DNA of 64,000 nt, taken from positions 310,001 through 374,000 of the forward strand of contig NZ_BPFH01000001.1 of the NCBI RefSeq assembly GCF_019655435.1, written 5' to 3'. Numbering within the stretch: the first letter of the stretch is position 1; the number at the start of each line of letters is the position of its first letter. The notes beneath the pieces were generated by a model. It did not search any database. It was not told where the DNA came from and worked only from the letters and a program-made list of their open reading frames with translations. Positions 51,182 to 61,498 of this stretch are shown here, in pieces. Source of the DNA: Jannaschia pagri. Lineage in GTDB: Bacteria; Pseudomonadota; Alphaproteobacteria; Rhodobacterales; Rhodobacteraceae. A program made the translations under genes and the position numbers.

Positions 51182-53662
51182 CTATCGGCCCAGCATCCCC
51201 GCGAAGTCTGGAACGCTTATCTCTGTGGATCCTGGAGGCACAAAATACCCGGCCCCACCATTGCGTTCCGACCGCGCGGCTTTTGCCCTAAAGTCTTGAG
51301 ATGCTTCGGGATCTAGGATCATTTGAAGCTGGTCAAGAACCATCCTGTCGAATGCCAAACCGATGTAGGGAAGGTCTGTGCCGGGCGTGTATCTGTCCAG
51401 CATTCGCACCGTCTCACGGCCAAAATTCGTTTCTTCGCCAGAGGCCAATTCGATCAAATTGCCGAACGTATAGTCCCAGGCGTCGTCAGCCACATTAGCT
51501 AAAGGGCCCGCACCCCAGCCGCCAAACCCGGACCCGAACGACGTTTCGCCAGTGCTAACCAGATCGCCAAGGACGCCAAAGCCTCCGCCTTTCAATGCCG
51601 CTCGACCCCAAAACAACGGGTCGGTCATGTCTTCGGGCTCACGCCCAAGGGCCAGGTTGTAGAGTTGCAGCGCCACCGCCCCCATGACGGTCGCCCCGGC
51701 TACAAGATCGGCAGCGTACATCGCCCGCGATGCGTTGTCGGGCATCGACATGATGCGCCCGTACTGGTTGGCGGAAAACGCCATGATGAACGACTTCACC
51801 ATGGTCAGCGACTTGCCCACCTCGTACCCAACCGACCCCGCCGGTGCATCGCCCTCGATCTTGGACCGGATGAACGTCGAATCCGTTGGGATGGCCATCT
51901 CCATTTGGTCATCGATCATTGCCTGCATCTTGAGAAAGATCCGGTCAGCCTCACGCGGCGGCAAACTGGTGTTCTCGCGCCACCAGATGGGCGGCAGGAA
52001 CTTACCACCGTTGGCGGCCTCAAACAGGCCATCGCCTCGGAACTTGTCCCATTCGTCGGACGTGACGCCTGCCATCTCCAACCGGCTGCGCAGCGTGGGG
52101 TCCAGATCCTGCATTGCACGATTGGCCTGGTTAGCAAGCCCTGCGGCCTCAAGCTTCCACCATGCACCTCTAGCCGCATCGGTCCAACCGGCGAGGCCCT
52201 GCGCTCGGAACACAAAGCTGGACAGGCGCTCCCCAATGGCGGCTGGCGGAACCTCGCTTTGGTACCGGGCCATTGTCGTCCCAGGGTCGGCTAGCGTCTC
52301 GAAGATATAGCCCATTTGAAGAAGTTCTTCCCGGCTTGCGGACGAAGCCATCAACTCGACGTGATTCGATACCAAGTTGGCAGGGTTCAGGCCAATCGTC
52401 TTGGCAGCCATGCGCATCGAGTTCAGATCCGACACCGACGAGATAATCGCCCTATCCAGCATGGCCGCCGACAGGAAATGCCGCACGGTCGAAAAGAACC
52501 GCGCGCGCATGGCCTGATTGACGCTGCTGGGCTGCACGCCGCCGGTCGCCACCCGGAACATGCGCTTGGCCCTGACGGCGTTCTCTGCGGCGTCCTGGCC
52601 CATCTTCTCGTCACCGGCCTTGCGTGCCCGCTCCGCGACAAGCTGGGCCATGTAGTCGATACCGACCTCGGGCTGGGCGGAGAACTCCCGCAGGGTCACA
52701 ATGTCCCCGGCCATCTTCTGTAGATGCGAGACAATGGCACCAAACGGATCACGATTGCCGTAAGCCTCATTGTAGGACAGCCAAGCCTCGGCATCGTTGA
52801 AGTGCAGCACGCGGCTTTCGTTGGCGCTGGCAAGCAACGACTGCCCCACCGGCCCGCCGTAGCGCGGATTGGCGCTCTCCTTACCAAAGGCGATGTTGTC
52901 GTAGACCTCTCGCAACAACAGGCGCTGCGACTCCAACGACGGCTCGCCACCGGCATCGGCCATGGGACGCCCGGTTAGGCGGTCTTCCATGCGGTTCCAG
53001 TTGATCGAGCCGCGAATGTCCTGAAACCACTTGTCGAAGCCCGCGCGCGTGATCGAGATTGCGTTGTGCGCGTGCGGGATGCCGAAGTCTTCCAGCTTCC
53101 CGATTGAACCACCCGCTTCGTTGAACATGCGCCGGGCATCCTCAAACGCAGCCTTCACCGCTTCAGCCAACTCACCGGCCGCCTGATCGCCAGTTTGCTC
53201 CCCGTGCATCTCACGAGCCACGTTCCGAAGGGTGGCAGGATCACGAACGTTGCCCGCCAGGTTGCGACCATGACGCACCAAGAACGTGTCAATTTTCTTG
53301 TAAAACAGACGCGTCAGGGCGGCCTGCTGGCTTTTGAACGAAGCGCCCTTGTTCTTGCCCGCCACCCAGAACTCCACCCTCTGCGTCAACAGGCGGGCCG
53401 GGTCCTTGGCCTCGTCCACCTGTTTTTGCACCTGCCGCTTCCAAGCCAGAAACGCGATGCCTCGATGCCGTTCTTCGCCAACGGCCTTTCGCATCGCGGC
53501 CTTGGTATCTTCCCCTGCCATTTGGTCCGCAATGTGATCCGGGTGCCCCTGGGCCCGGTATCGGTCGCGCAGATCGCGGTAGATCGCTGTCGCTTCCTCG
53601 CCCCGGATCTTGCTTATGTCGCCGGAGTCGATACCGCGCTGCATACAAACGTCAAAGGTCAT
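51182..53662 (-). CDS. large internal (ejection) protein
   Basis: 826 aa, start overlapping the upstream stop (ATGA). Mostly helical and charged, with hydrophobic segments near the C-terminus (DLVAGATVMGAVALQLYNLALG, given in part: GATVMGAVALQLYNLALG) followed by EDMTDPLFWGRAALKGGGFG. Large helical proteins with such a tail are found in podovirus genomes next to the transglycosylase-bearing protein and are taken to enter the cell envelope with the DNA. It is the last ejection gene before the fibre. Confidence 0.65.
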   Translation of the reverse strand: MTFDVCMQRGIDSGDISKIRGEEATAIYRDLRDRYRAQGHPDHIADQMAGEDTKAAMRKAVGEERHRGIAFLAWKRQVQKQVDEAKDPARLLTQRVEFWVAGKNKGASFKSQQAALTRLFYKKIDTFLVRHGRNLAGNVRDPATLRNVAREMHGEQTGDQAAGELAEAVKAAFEDARRMFNEAGGSIGKLEDFGIPHAHNAISITRAGFDKWFQDIRGSINWNRMEDRLTGRPMADAGGEPSLESQRLLLREVYDNIAFGKESANPRYGGPVGQSLLASANESRVLHFNDAEAWLSYNEAYGNRDPFGAIVSHLQKMAGDIVTLREFSAQPEVGIDYMAQLVAERARKAGDEKMGQDAAENAVRAKRMFRVATGGVQPSSVNQAMRARFFSTVRHFLSAAMLDRAIISSVSDLNSMRMAAKTIGLNPANLVSNHVELMASSASREELLQMGYIFETLADPGTTMARYQSEVPPAAIGERLSSFVFRAQGLAGWTDAARGAWWKLEAAGLANQANRAMQDLDPTLRSRLEMAGVTSDEWDKFRGDGLFEAANGGKFLPPIWWRENTSLPPREADRIFLKMQAMIDDQMEMAIPTDSTFIRSKIEGDAPAGSVGYEVGKSLTMVKSFIMAFSANQYGRIMSMPDNASRAMYAADLVAGATVMGAVALQLYNLALGREPEDMTDPLFWGRAALKGGGFGVLGDLVSTGETSFGSGFGGWGAGPLANVADDAWDYTFGNLIELASGEETNFGRETVRMLDRYTPGTDLPYIGLAFDRMVLDQLQMILDPEASQDFRAKAARSERNGGAGYFVPPGSTEISVPDFAGMLGR

Positions 53663-55572
53663 CGGCGGGGGCCTCCACATAGTTCAACGGCAGCCAAGAA
53701 CGCCTCGGCCTCGTCCAGTTCGGCAACTTCGTCGTCAAAGCCATCGGCCAGACGCAGTTCGGTCAACACAGCTTCATCATAAGCCCGTGCGTCAGGGCTT
53801 AGGGGGTCGTCGTAGATTGGGGGGGTGGCGGCGTCTGCGACGGCGTATCGCGCTGATACCGCTGTCGGATCAGATCCTGCATCTGTCGCGCCCTGTCGGT
53901 TCCCTGGTTCTCGAACATCGCCCAAAGCATCTCGTGGCGCGCCGTCATTCCCTCGGGTTTGTCCATGTCGCTCTCCAATCTGATGCCGGGCCTCGCGGGC
54001 GAGGAATTGGTCAATCACGTCGTCAATCGCACCACCGCGCCGGGCCACGATCGATGCAATCTCGTCCATTTCCGCATCCGATAGAAGGCGGTGATAGCCA
54101 TTGGCGCGCATCCAGTCCGACGCCTGACCATATACCGCGCGCCCGTCGCCAACCCTAGAGGGTGGGAAGAACGGGCCGGACGCGCCTTCCTCCGGCTCAG
54201 TCCGTGGTGCCCGCAGGTCGGTATCAATCGCGTCCAGCGCGTCGAGCATATCCAGATCGGCTTGCAGGCGGTTGATCTCTGCCATGTCGTCCAGATCGGG
54301 CCGCTGCCCGTTTGCCTCTCCACCAAGCACGTCGATAAGCTGCTGACGGGCCAGATACCCGTTTTCCTCGGGGATCAACCGACCAATGCCCGGAAGCGCG
54401 TCCTCCGCCTCGACAGAAGGGATGTTGTCCAGATCCATGCGACCGCCACGCCTAAACAGCCCAGGAGCCCGAGTGTTCGTCACCCCAATGGCGCGCAGTT
54501 CCGCGGCGAAGTCGCCATCGGGATCAATGCCACCTAACGAGCGCACGTAATTGGCGACGGGCCGCTTTGGCGGCCTGACCTGGCGCGTGAGGTCTGCAAT
54601 CTGGCGCTCAAGATCCTGGCGAAGCGTGTTGCCTTCCAAGCCGGTGTCTTCGGCGACCAGAGGTGGGCGTTCAATCCACTCCGGCGGGCGCGGCGGGCCG
54701 AATTGCTCCACCAGGGTTTCAATGTCCGCCTCGCGCCCGGTCGCCAAGGCATCCTCTACCTGATCGGCAATCGCCTGCGACTCCACTGCGGGCCGCGCAG
54801 ACGTCACGGGCACAGACTGACGATCCCTAAAGTAAGATAGCCCACGCTGGGCCGCGATGGGTACACCGGCAAAGATCCCACCGACAGCGGCGGCCATGGC
54901 CAACTGCCCAGACACGCTTGGATCGGGAATGTCCAATCGCTCCGCCATGGCAAACTGTGACGGAAGGGTCGCCGCCTCGGTCGCCATGTTGATTGCCGCC
55001 TCGCGCCCGATAACGCGCATGGCGGATCCGCCAGCCGCACCGCCAAGAATCAGGAATGGGGCCTGGCGTAGGTCGGCCACACCAGAGACGACAGCACCGC
55101 CAAACTGAGGGAGAAAGCTACCGGGCGGCAGCGTTTCTAGATCATCTTGAGCCGCCTGATACTCCCGCCGCAGCGTGTCGTTTACGGTCTGCTGAACGGC
55201 TTCACTGCTGAAATCCATATCGGGCAGCAGAGGGGTACCGTCTCGCTGGGCACGGCGCGCAACCTTGAGGGCGTACTCTCGCAGCATAAGGTCGCGCTGC
55301 ACGTCCCGCTCAAGGAACTGGTCCGCCTGTGCGATGCCCTGACGACGCATTTCGGCCACGACCGCATCAGTCCCGAGCGCGTCAAGCACACGCTGGCCGA
55401 GGTCTTCCTCTACGCGTGTCCGCTCACGCTGCACACGAAAGTTGGCGTTGTCTTCGAGATTGGTCGCACGGTACGCGGCGGCAAAGCCCTGCATGAACGT
55501 CGAAGGAGCCCGATCAGGGCCCCTTGGTTCAAGCGCGACACTTGGATCAGATGGCGGAAGGAAAAAGGTCAC
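53659..55572 (-). CDS. internal virion protein
   Basis: 637 aa, start overlapping the transglycosylase gene's stop. The first 170 residues are helical and charged. A hydrophobic Gly/Ala region (about 175-245: LILGGAAGGSAMRVIGREAA, MAAAVGGIFAGVPIAA) resembles the membrane-active part of ejection proteins. The C-terminal 200 residues are acidic and partly low-complexity. Position and composition fit an ejection protein; there is no clear named family. Confidence 0.6.
   Translation of the reverse strand: MTFFLPPSDPSVALEPRGPDRAPSTFMQGFAAAYRATNLEDNANFRVQRERTRVEEDLGQRVLDALGTDAVVAEMRRQGIAQADQFLERDVQRDLMLREYALKVARRAQRDGTPLLPDMDFSSEAVQQTVNDTLRREYQAAQDDLETLPPGSFLPQFGGAVVSGVADLRQAPFLILGGAAGGSAMRVIGREAAINMATEAATLPSQFAMAERLDIPDPSVSGQLAMAAAVGGIFAGVPIAAQRGLSYFRDRQSVPVTSARPAVESQAIADQVEDALATGREADIETLVEQFGPPRPPEWIERPPLVAEDTGLEGNTLRQDLERQIADLTRQVRPPKRPVANYVRSLGGIDPDGDFAAELRAIGVTNTRAPGLFRRGGRMDLDNIPSVEAEDALPGIGRLIPEENGYLARQQLIDVLGGEANGQRPDLDDMAEINRLQADLDMLDALDAIDTDLRAPRTEPEEGASGPFFPPSRVGDGRAVYGQASDWMRANGYHRLLSDAEMDEIASIVARRGGAIDDVIDQFLAREARHQIGERHGQTRGNDGAPRDALGDVREPGNRQGATDAGSDPTAVSARYAVADAATPPIYDDPLSPDARAYDEAVLTELRLADGFDDEVAELDEAEAFLAAVELCGGPRR
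53799..53966 (-). CDS. small gene embedded in the internal virion gene
   Basis: A 55-aa frame inside the 53659-55572 gene, in a different frame on the same strand. It has a strong GGAGAG ribosome site six bases before the ATG and a normal soluble protein composition (KPEGMTARHEMLWAMFENQG, DRARQMQDLIRQRYQRD). The host frame is low-complexity in this part. It may be an overlapping phage gene. Confidence 0.4.
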   Translation of the reverse strand: MDKPEGMTARHEMLWAMFENQGTDRARQMQDLIRQRYQRDTPSQTPPPPQSTTTP

Positions 55573-58500
55573 CGCGATGCCTCCAACAAGGCGTCCATGG
55601 AGAACTCAAACAGACCGCCATCGGCGGAGCGCACGTCTGTCTCAGACCCTTGGTAGCGTATCCGCAGCATGTGCCTCCCGTTGCGCGTCGGGACGACCTG
55701 AATATGACGGAAGCCCACGCCAGCATCGGCCAGAGACATGCCCTCGATCATTGGCGGTGAATTGGCGACCTCGGACCAATCAAAGGCAACCGCCTCGTCA
55801 TCTGTGCCATATGCCTCGGTGATGAAGTTGCCTTGCAGCGCCAGGGCGTCGCGCAGCGCCTGTGTGACCATCTCACCGTTGACGTTTGGCGGCAGAAGCG
55901 TCTGCGTTCCGTTGACCTCCTGGATGCCCCCCAGGAGGCGCCCACGCCGATCCGTGGTCTGCCCGGCGGCTTGCTGGACAGCGGCGATAATGGCCTCCTG
56001 CTGCCCGGCCTCGTCCAGCTTCGCGCCTCCGGTGTTTGCCGCATACAGGGCAGACGCCGCTTTCCCAAGGTCGCCCCGCGCGCCGACGTCGATCCCAGCG
56101 AACGCGTCGCCAAAGTGTTCCGTAATCGTAGCATTCAACGCGCGACCATTTGGAGGCGATGCCGTGCCCGCCGCAATCATCTCACGGCCCTTGAGGATGG
56201 ACACCGCCACGTTTGGGCTCACCCCACTCGCCAGCATCCGACCGGCAAACTTGACCTCCGCCGGGGCGTCTAGGCTTTGGATCACGCGCGGCGACGCATC
56301 GCCCAGACCCGATACCAACGCCCCAGCCACAACGGCTTGCAAATCCGCAGGCGTATCAGCGGAAAGGGCGGTCGACAGATCGTCGGATTCGGCATTGGTC
56401 AGATATGCCGGAACATCCACATGTCCCGTGACCTGCATCTGATCCCCATATTCCCGCCGTGCCCGGAGCCCGGAAACATATTCGTCCATGTTCTCCGGGG
56501 ACAGTTGTGGCAACGGTGGCGGCTGAATTGGAAAATGTTGCTCTGCCCAGGCGATAGGATCGTCCTCAAGACCTTTTTCAGTCAGTCGATTCAGATCCTT
56601 ACTCGCGTCGATCAGATCAAGTTCCCATTCGGCGCCGATTGGTTGTGCTTCTAAACGCTCAATCTCGGCCCGCTGTTCATCCGGTGACCACCCGAGAAAC
56701 TCGGGTGCCATATCACGTAACATCGACTTGGCCCCGGCCTCCCGCGCCTTCTCCGGGTTGGCAGCAATTGCCGCAGGATTGCTCAATAAGCTGTCATACT
56801 TGGATGTGCCGTACCTTTCCGCAGCAGCAATCACAGTATCCCACTGGTCGTTCCATTCGGCCCTTTGAGCCTGAGCGCGCCTGGCTTGACGACGGGCCGC
56901 GCGCCGCTCTGCATCACGTAACACGTTGGCGCTTTGCTCTGGTGTCCAAGCCGCGCCGGGCAATGCTTCACGGGAGCGAAGAACCTCCGTCAGGTTGGCG
57001 CGGGCCGCATCAGCAGCCTCGGCATTTCCCGCCGCCACGGCGTCCTCGTAATCAAGCGCATACCGATCAGACAACGCGCGGGTCGCGTTGTTCGCGCGCC
57101 GCTGCGTCTCGTCATGATGCTCAGACATGGCCCCAAGAACCTGCTGCTGCGCCATGGACGATAGCCGCTCGCGCAGGGGAACCCGAAATTCCTCGGGCGC
57201 CAATTCGACCAGATCGTCAACGAAAGCCTCCGCCTGTTTGCGGAAGCCCTCCGGGTCGCCCTGATAGCCGCGACGCATGGTGAGAAATTCTTCGGCCCCG
57301 CGACCAAGCACCTCGGCGTTATAGGCGGCCATGGCCGACGCGTTGTGCGCCTGCAAGATCGGGGACGACGACGGCATGTAGAGGGCTTGCTTAAGGCGCC
57401 CGTCAGATCCCCGGATCATCGGCGCCTGATAGTCGTAGAGAATGGGCGTAAAGTCTGGGCCGCTGCGCGTGGAGCCCGTGGTCGAGCCGATACCCGCACC
57501 CGAGACCTTGCGGCTGCCTTCGTATTTCCGAAGCCACAGACCGGCAAACTCGCCAGCGGTCATACCAAGATTGCCGCCATTCAGGCGAACCGCATCGCGG
57601 CCAACGATGGACGCGGCGGAGGCGTTGGGATTTGCTAACAGCTTCGCGGCGCCGCCCCCGCCCTGTTGGTGGGCGAGGTACAATTCTGCGCCGGTCGGAT
57701 CGCGGCCTAGGACACGGCGAAGCTGGGCCGCATTGTCGCGTGCCAAGCGCGCCGCCGCCTCCGTTGAGGCAACAGGATCAAAACGGTTTGTGAGGCCATA
57801 TGCGCGCGCCGTCGAATTGATGAACTGAAATAGCCCGGTTGCGGAACTGTTCGGGTTCTTCGCATCCGGCCTACCCCGGCTTTCGATCCAGGCGGTGCGA
57901 CCAAGGTATTCCGGCGGCAGGCCAAATTCGCGCTCGTAGCGGCTGAAATTGATCCCTGGCACGGTCGACGTCTCAAAACGATCATTGCCCTGCCCGCCAT
58001 CCAGGGCATCGTCACCACCGCCGCCAAAACGGTCATTCTCCGACGCAGGCATCCCGCGCGCGCGAAGCATCTCTTGCGCCTCCGCCCAAGCCTCATCGGG
58101 GGTGTCGTCACCCTGCGATACTTCGGTGATGATCCGGTCGTACTCCGGCGGACGCTGATCCAGCGGCAAACCCGCCATGTTCATCAGGCTTGTGAGGATT
58201 ACGGCCTCGTCCATTTTCGAAACGGTCGAGGCAGGCGAAGCCGTCTCTGTCGGAGCGGCCTCATCTATGACCGCGGCCTCCGGTTCCGCAGACTGACGTC
58301 GATCACGACGACCGACAGAGGACGGCGGCGGGGCCACCTCGGTAGATTGCGGCGCCTCTCCAACCGGCGCTGGCGGACCCTGCACGGGACGGGTTGGATC
58401 CACGCGCATGTAAGGACGGCCGCCAAAGGTTCGCGCGGTTGTGCCGGGGGTGGCCGGAGGCCGTGGCGACGGGCCGCCAATCTGAGGCAGACCATCCGCG

Positions 58501-58931
58501 TTCGGCGCCTGCGGAAGCCCTGGGCGCGCGCCTGGCGTTACTGGCTGACCAGACCCTGGCGCCGTAGGCGCTTGTCCCGGCTGCGGCGGTGTCAGGCCTG
58601 TTGGAGCGGGCGGCGCCGGTTGCCCCGTCCGAGCAGGCAGTGTCCCGCCGGGCATCATCCCAGACGGTATAGGCCCGCCTTGCTCATACGGCGCGGGCGC
58701 CTGCGGGACCCGCTCGATGAGGCGCCCACGCTGCCAATCGAGGGTGTTGGCCATGCTGCGGCCAAGGCTGTCTCCCTCGACTTGCATTTGCGAAACAGCA
58801 ATGGGTTCCAACGTTTCATAGGCGGCATCCATCGCGTCCGCCAAAATGCCAAACAGCGGCGAGGGCGCCGCTGGTGCTTGACTGAAATTGGAGACGGGGG
58901 TGGAGCGGGTGACGGTGCGCAGTGTCGCCAT
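55569..58931 (-). CDS. large internal protein with lytic transglycosylase domain
   Basis: 1120 aa. The first 330 residues are Pro/Gly rich and probably disordered, ending in a single RTX-like motif (GGGGDDALDGGQGNDRF). An SLT domain follows (about 340-470) with catalytic Glu in GRTAWIESRGRPDAKN and SSATGLFQFINSTARAYG. The rest is helical (coiled segments 560-1000). It corresponds to the peptidoglycan-cutting ejection protein of podoviruses (compare T7 gp16). It overlaps the following gene's ATG by 4 bp. Confidence 0.82.
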   Translation of the reverse strand: MATLRTVTRSTPVSNFSQAPAAPSPLFGILADAMDAAYETLEPIAVSQMQVEGDSLGRSMANTLDWQRGRLIERVPQAPAPYEQGGPIPSGMMPGGTLPARTGQPAPPAPTGLTPPQPGQAPTAPGSGQPVTPGARPGLPQAPNADGLPQIGGPSPRPPATPGTTARTFGGRPYMRVDPTRPVQGPPAPVGEAPQSTEVAPPPSSVGRRDRRQSAEPEAAVIDEAAPTETASPASTVSKMDEAVILTSLMNMAGLPLDQRPPEYDRIITEVSQGDDTPDEAWAEAQEMLRARGMPASENDRFGGGGDDALDGGQGNDRFETSTVPGINFSRYEREFGLPPEYLGRTAWIESRGRPDAKNPNSSATGLFQFINSTARAYGLTNRFDPVASTEAAARLARDNAAQLRRVLGRDPTGAELYLAHQQGGGGAAKLLANPNASAASIVGRDAVRLNGGNLGMTAGEFAGLWLRKYEGSRKVSGAGIGSTTGSTRSGPDFTPILYDYQAPMIRGSDGRLKQALYMPSSSPILQAHNASAMAAYNAEVLGRGAEEFLTMRRGYQGDPEGFRKQAEAFVDDLVELAPEEFRVPLRERLSSMAQQQVLGAMSEHHDETQRRANNATRALSDRYALDYEDAVAAGNAEAADAARANLTEVLRSREALPGAAWTPEQSANVLRDAERRAARRQARRAQAQRAEWNDQWDTVIAAAERYGTSKYDSLLSNPAAIAANPEKAREAGAKSMLRDMAPEFLGWSPDEQRAEIERLEAQPIGAEWELDLIDASKDLNRLTEKGLEDDPIAWAEQHFPIQPPPLPQLSPENMDEYVSGLRARREYGDQMQVTGHVDVPAYLTNAESDDLSTALSADTPADLQAVVAGALVSGLGDASPRVIQSLDAPAEVKFAGRMLASGVSPNVAVSILKGREMIAAGTASPPNGRALNATITEHFGDAFAGIDVGARGDLGKAASALYAANTGGAKLDEAGQQEAIIAAVQQAAGQTTDRRGRLLGGIQEVNGTQTLLPPNVNGEMVTQALRDALALQGNFITEAYGTDDEAVAFDWSEVANSPPMIEGMSLADAGVGFRHIQVVPTRNGRHMLRIRYQGSETDVRSADGGLFEFSMDALLEASR

Positions 58932-58934
58932 GTG

Positions 58935-59396
58935 TTATCCCCGAGTCCGATAGTTGTAGAGATTGAAGATAGACGGCCCGGCTCGCACGAAGCCTTGCAA
59001 CAGACCGGCGGTGCCCGCAGCGCCAGCAGCGCTCGCTTGAGCATCGAAGTCAGCAGCGGCTTGCATTTGATTGCCCACGTTGATGCGCCGCTCGCGCCCC
59101 CGCTCGTCCCGAAGTTCCGACATATACGACAGCGTGCCGACGCCGGGCCTTTGCTGGTTCGCGCCCAACGCCGCCCGGATGCTGCCGAGCTCACTTTCAA
59201 GGCCACGACGGGCTTGGGTGTCGACCTGATCGGCCCTCGTGCGCGCGACCCCCGCGTTGATCTTGGCCTGAGCCTTTTGCGCCCGCCCGGCCTGCAATGC
59301 TTGGAAGCCGCCCAATACGGGGGCCGCTGCGGATGCCCCGAGCGCCAAACCGGGCGAGGCCGCCTTCAATGCTGCAAGTCCAAGTCCTGGTCCCAT
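58935..59396 (-). CDS. internal virion protein (gp14-like)
   Basis: 153 aa from MGPGLGLAALKAASPGLALG. A hydrophobic Ala/Gly start (ALGASAAAPVLGGFQALQAG), a helical middle (AQKAQAKINAGVARTRADQV) and the RGRERRINVGNQMQAAADFD region. Small Ala-rich proteins of this kind in this place (between tail tube B and the transglycosylase) are T7 gp14-type ejection proteins. The start overlaps the tail tube stop (TAATG). Confidence 0.65.
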   Translation of the reverse strand: MGPGLGLAALKAASPGLALGASAAAPVLGGFQALQAGRAQKAQAKINAGVARTRADQVDTQARRGLESELGSIRAALGANQQRPGVGTLSYMSELRDERGRERRINVGNQMQAAADFDAQASAAGAAGTAGLLQGFVRAGPSIFNLYNYRTRG

Positions 59397-61498
59397 TAGC
59401 CTGTCACCTCTTGGTAGAGCGCCAACACACGGAACGGGCCGGGCGTGTCGCGCTCGATTTTCATGTCTGGGTAATCGCGGTTTCCGAGGATCGGGAAGCG
59501 ATAGATCTTGGTTCGTAGGGTCGGCGGATTGCTCAACACATCGCCAAACGAATAGCCCCCGACCTGGCGCCGCGTGCCGTTCAAGACGACGCTGAACGGC
59601 CCGGTCTTCTGCACGGCCACGCCGAGACGGATAACACGCGGCTGGACCATGCCCCGGCGCGAACTCTCTTGGATGCGCGACACCCAAGGCGAGATGAACG
59701 CGTCAAAGAAAAGGCCAATCTGCCAGTCGCCATCGGGCGCTTCGCCCGGCCACGCCCCGTCAACAGGCAGCACCGCTTGGCCACCGTAACCGTCGTTCCG
59801 CATGAGGGAGACCGTCTCCCCAACAAGGTGCGGGGCGGTCAGGGTGGCGTCGCCAGACACCGCGCTATCCACCCAGAGTGTTTCGTCAAACCGCTCTAGG
59901 AATCGCTGCGTGGTGCCGTCCACGTCGCGGTCAACGAGATACAGGTATTGGTCGAATATCGGGTTCGCAATCTTGTAGGACCCTTCGGTGACCCACGGCA
60001 CAAACCCCACGGTTTCTTGGTCGAGGTCGTTGCGCCACGACACCGCGGCCATGGTCCCGCTGCCGTTCACCACAAGCAGATACTTCTCAGTGGTGCGGAA
60101 GTTGGCGCCGGGCCCACAAAGCGCGACGGGGTTGTCGATTACCTGCGGATGGAAGACCGTCATGTCTCGCACCTGCCAACGCAGGTTCACGTTGCCCATC
60201 AGGTTCGCATAGAGAACCGTGCGCTTAGTGTGGTCGATGAAGGCAACCCCAGCATCCACCAGGGTCGGACGAACCAGAGACGACGCGCGCTTGTCAAATA
60301 GGATCGCGCGAAACGTCGATGGAGAGATGACACCATTCCCACGCGTGGGCACGTAGTAGCTGCCTCGATCGCTCAACAGGATCAGATCGCCCGCGTTGAT
60401 CGCGTGCAGGAATCGCGGGACGTCATCGCCAACCTGGCGAAGGATCGCATCGTCTTCATCGGAACCCGTGACGAAATCCGTAACCGACCGCACAGAGGAC
60501 AGCGCGATGAGGTCAGGCACCTTCGGAAAATCGCAGAGGATCAACCGACCACCAACTGCGCTGCCCGACCGCGCCCAACCGTTTTTGGTCGACATAAGCG
60601 GCTCGTCCCAGACTGTGGACGGCAACGGGGCGATGCTGACCTTGCTGGACACCGTACTGGATCCAACAGGGTTGGATAGGTTCTCGCCGTTGTCTGGGCC
60701 GTCGTAGAATTTAACCGTCGCCACGAAAAGGTCGTTGCCGCTGATCGCCTGCACAACGCCCTGATACTTTGTCTGTTCGCCCTCGACAGCCTGCCCAATC
60801 TTGAAGGTTTCCGCGTTGGCCACCGTGATGCGAAACGACGGAGGCAAGGTGTTGAGGACCGTCGCCTGCACCGAGGTGTTGCTCGTCACGCTGGTGATCC
60901 GAAACTCTTGCTCGCCATACCGGAACACCTGCAAAGCATCGGTAACGTCAAAAACCGGCGCGCTGGACGTCACCGTGATATTGCCGGTGCGCGCGGACGG
61001 GGTGATCGAAACACCTGGCTGGAACTGCCAATAGGGTTGTGCCGTCGCGTCGCCGGGGGTGGCGTCAAACGTGATCCGCGCCAGGGACCACACGCCATCG
61101 GTCAACTCCAACACGATGATGCCAGCGCTTGGATGCCCGATGAACGTCTTCTGACGGAACGTTTGCACCCAGATGCCATTGAGGTCCGTCCAGGGCACGG
61201 AGCGGTTGTTGTAAACGGTCGCACCGTCTTCCTGAATGACCGTCAGACGATCAGCCGCCAACAACAGCCCATAGACCAAACCATCCCGAGGCCGGATCTC
61301 GCCCAAGTATTCGTAGCCGGTGCCGTCTCGGATGAACATGGATCCAGGCCGGGCTTCAATGGCGCGGCTGGCCAGAGACCGGACGTTGCACGCGTCTTGG
61401 AGCGACCGGCTGCGCGCTTCAATGTCGTCCGCTTCCAGAAGATCCTCGCGCACCGCCATCAGCGAAAAGTCGGCTTGTTTGATGACGGTCTTAACCAC
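59396..61498 (-). CDS. tail tubular protein B
   Basis: 700 aa, beta-rich. The start VKTVIKQADFSLMAVREDLL with LEADDIEARSRSLQDACNVR and EARPGSMFI is the typical beginning of podovirus tail tube B (T7 gp12-like) proteins. Later blocks such as GVAFIDHTKRTVLYANLMGN and LAALYQ-type endings agree. It forms the tail nozzle with tail tube A, whose gene overlaps its start by 8 bp. Confidence 0.82.
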   Translation of the reverse strand: MVKTVIKQADFSLMAVREDLLEADDIEARSRSLQDACNVRSLASRAIEARPGSMFIRDGTGYEYLGEIRPRDGLVYGLLLAADRLTVIQEDGATVYNNRSVPWTDLNGIWVQTFRQKTFIGHPSAGIIVLELTDGVWSLARITFDATPGDATAQPYWQFQPGVSITPSARTGNITVTSSAPVFDVTDALQVFRYGEQEFRITSVTSNTSVQATVLNTLPPSFRITVANAETFKIGQAVEGEQTKYQGVVQAISGNDLFVATVKFYDGPDNGENLSNPVGSSTVSSKVSIAPLPSTVWDEPLMSTKNGWARSGSAVGGRLILCDFPKVPDLIALSSVRSVTDFVTGSDEDDAILRQVGDDVPRFLHAINAGDLILLSDRGSYYVPTRGNGVISPSTFRAILFDKRASSLVRPTLVDAGVAFIDHTKRTVLYANLMGNVNLRWQVRDMTVFHPQVIDNPVALCGPGANFRTTEKYLLVVNGSGTMAAVSWRNDLDQETVGFVPWVTEGSYKIANPIFDQYLYLVDRDVDGTTQRFLERFDETLWVDSAVSGDATLTAPHLVGETVSLMRNDGYGGQAVLPVDGAWPGEAPDGDWQIGLFFDAFISPWVSRIQESSRRGMVQPRVIRLGVAVQKTGPFSVVLNGTRRQVGGYSFGDVLSNPPTLRTKIYRFPILGNRDYPDMKIERDTPGPFRVLALYQEVTG

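Noticed and set aside
58074-59399. 441-codon plus-strand frame as a gene
   Set aside because: It is antisense to two ejection-protein genes and has the Arg-rich composition typical of complement frames.
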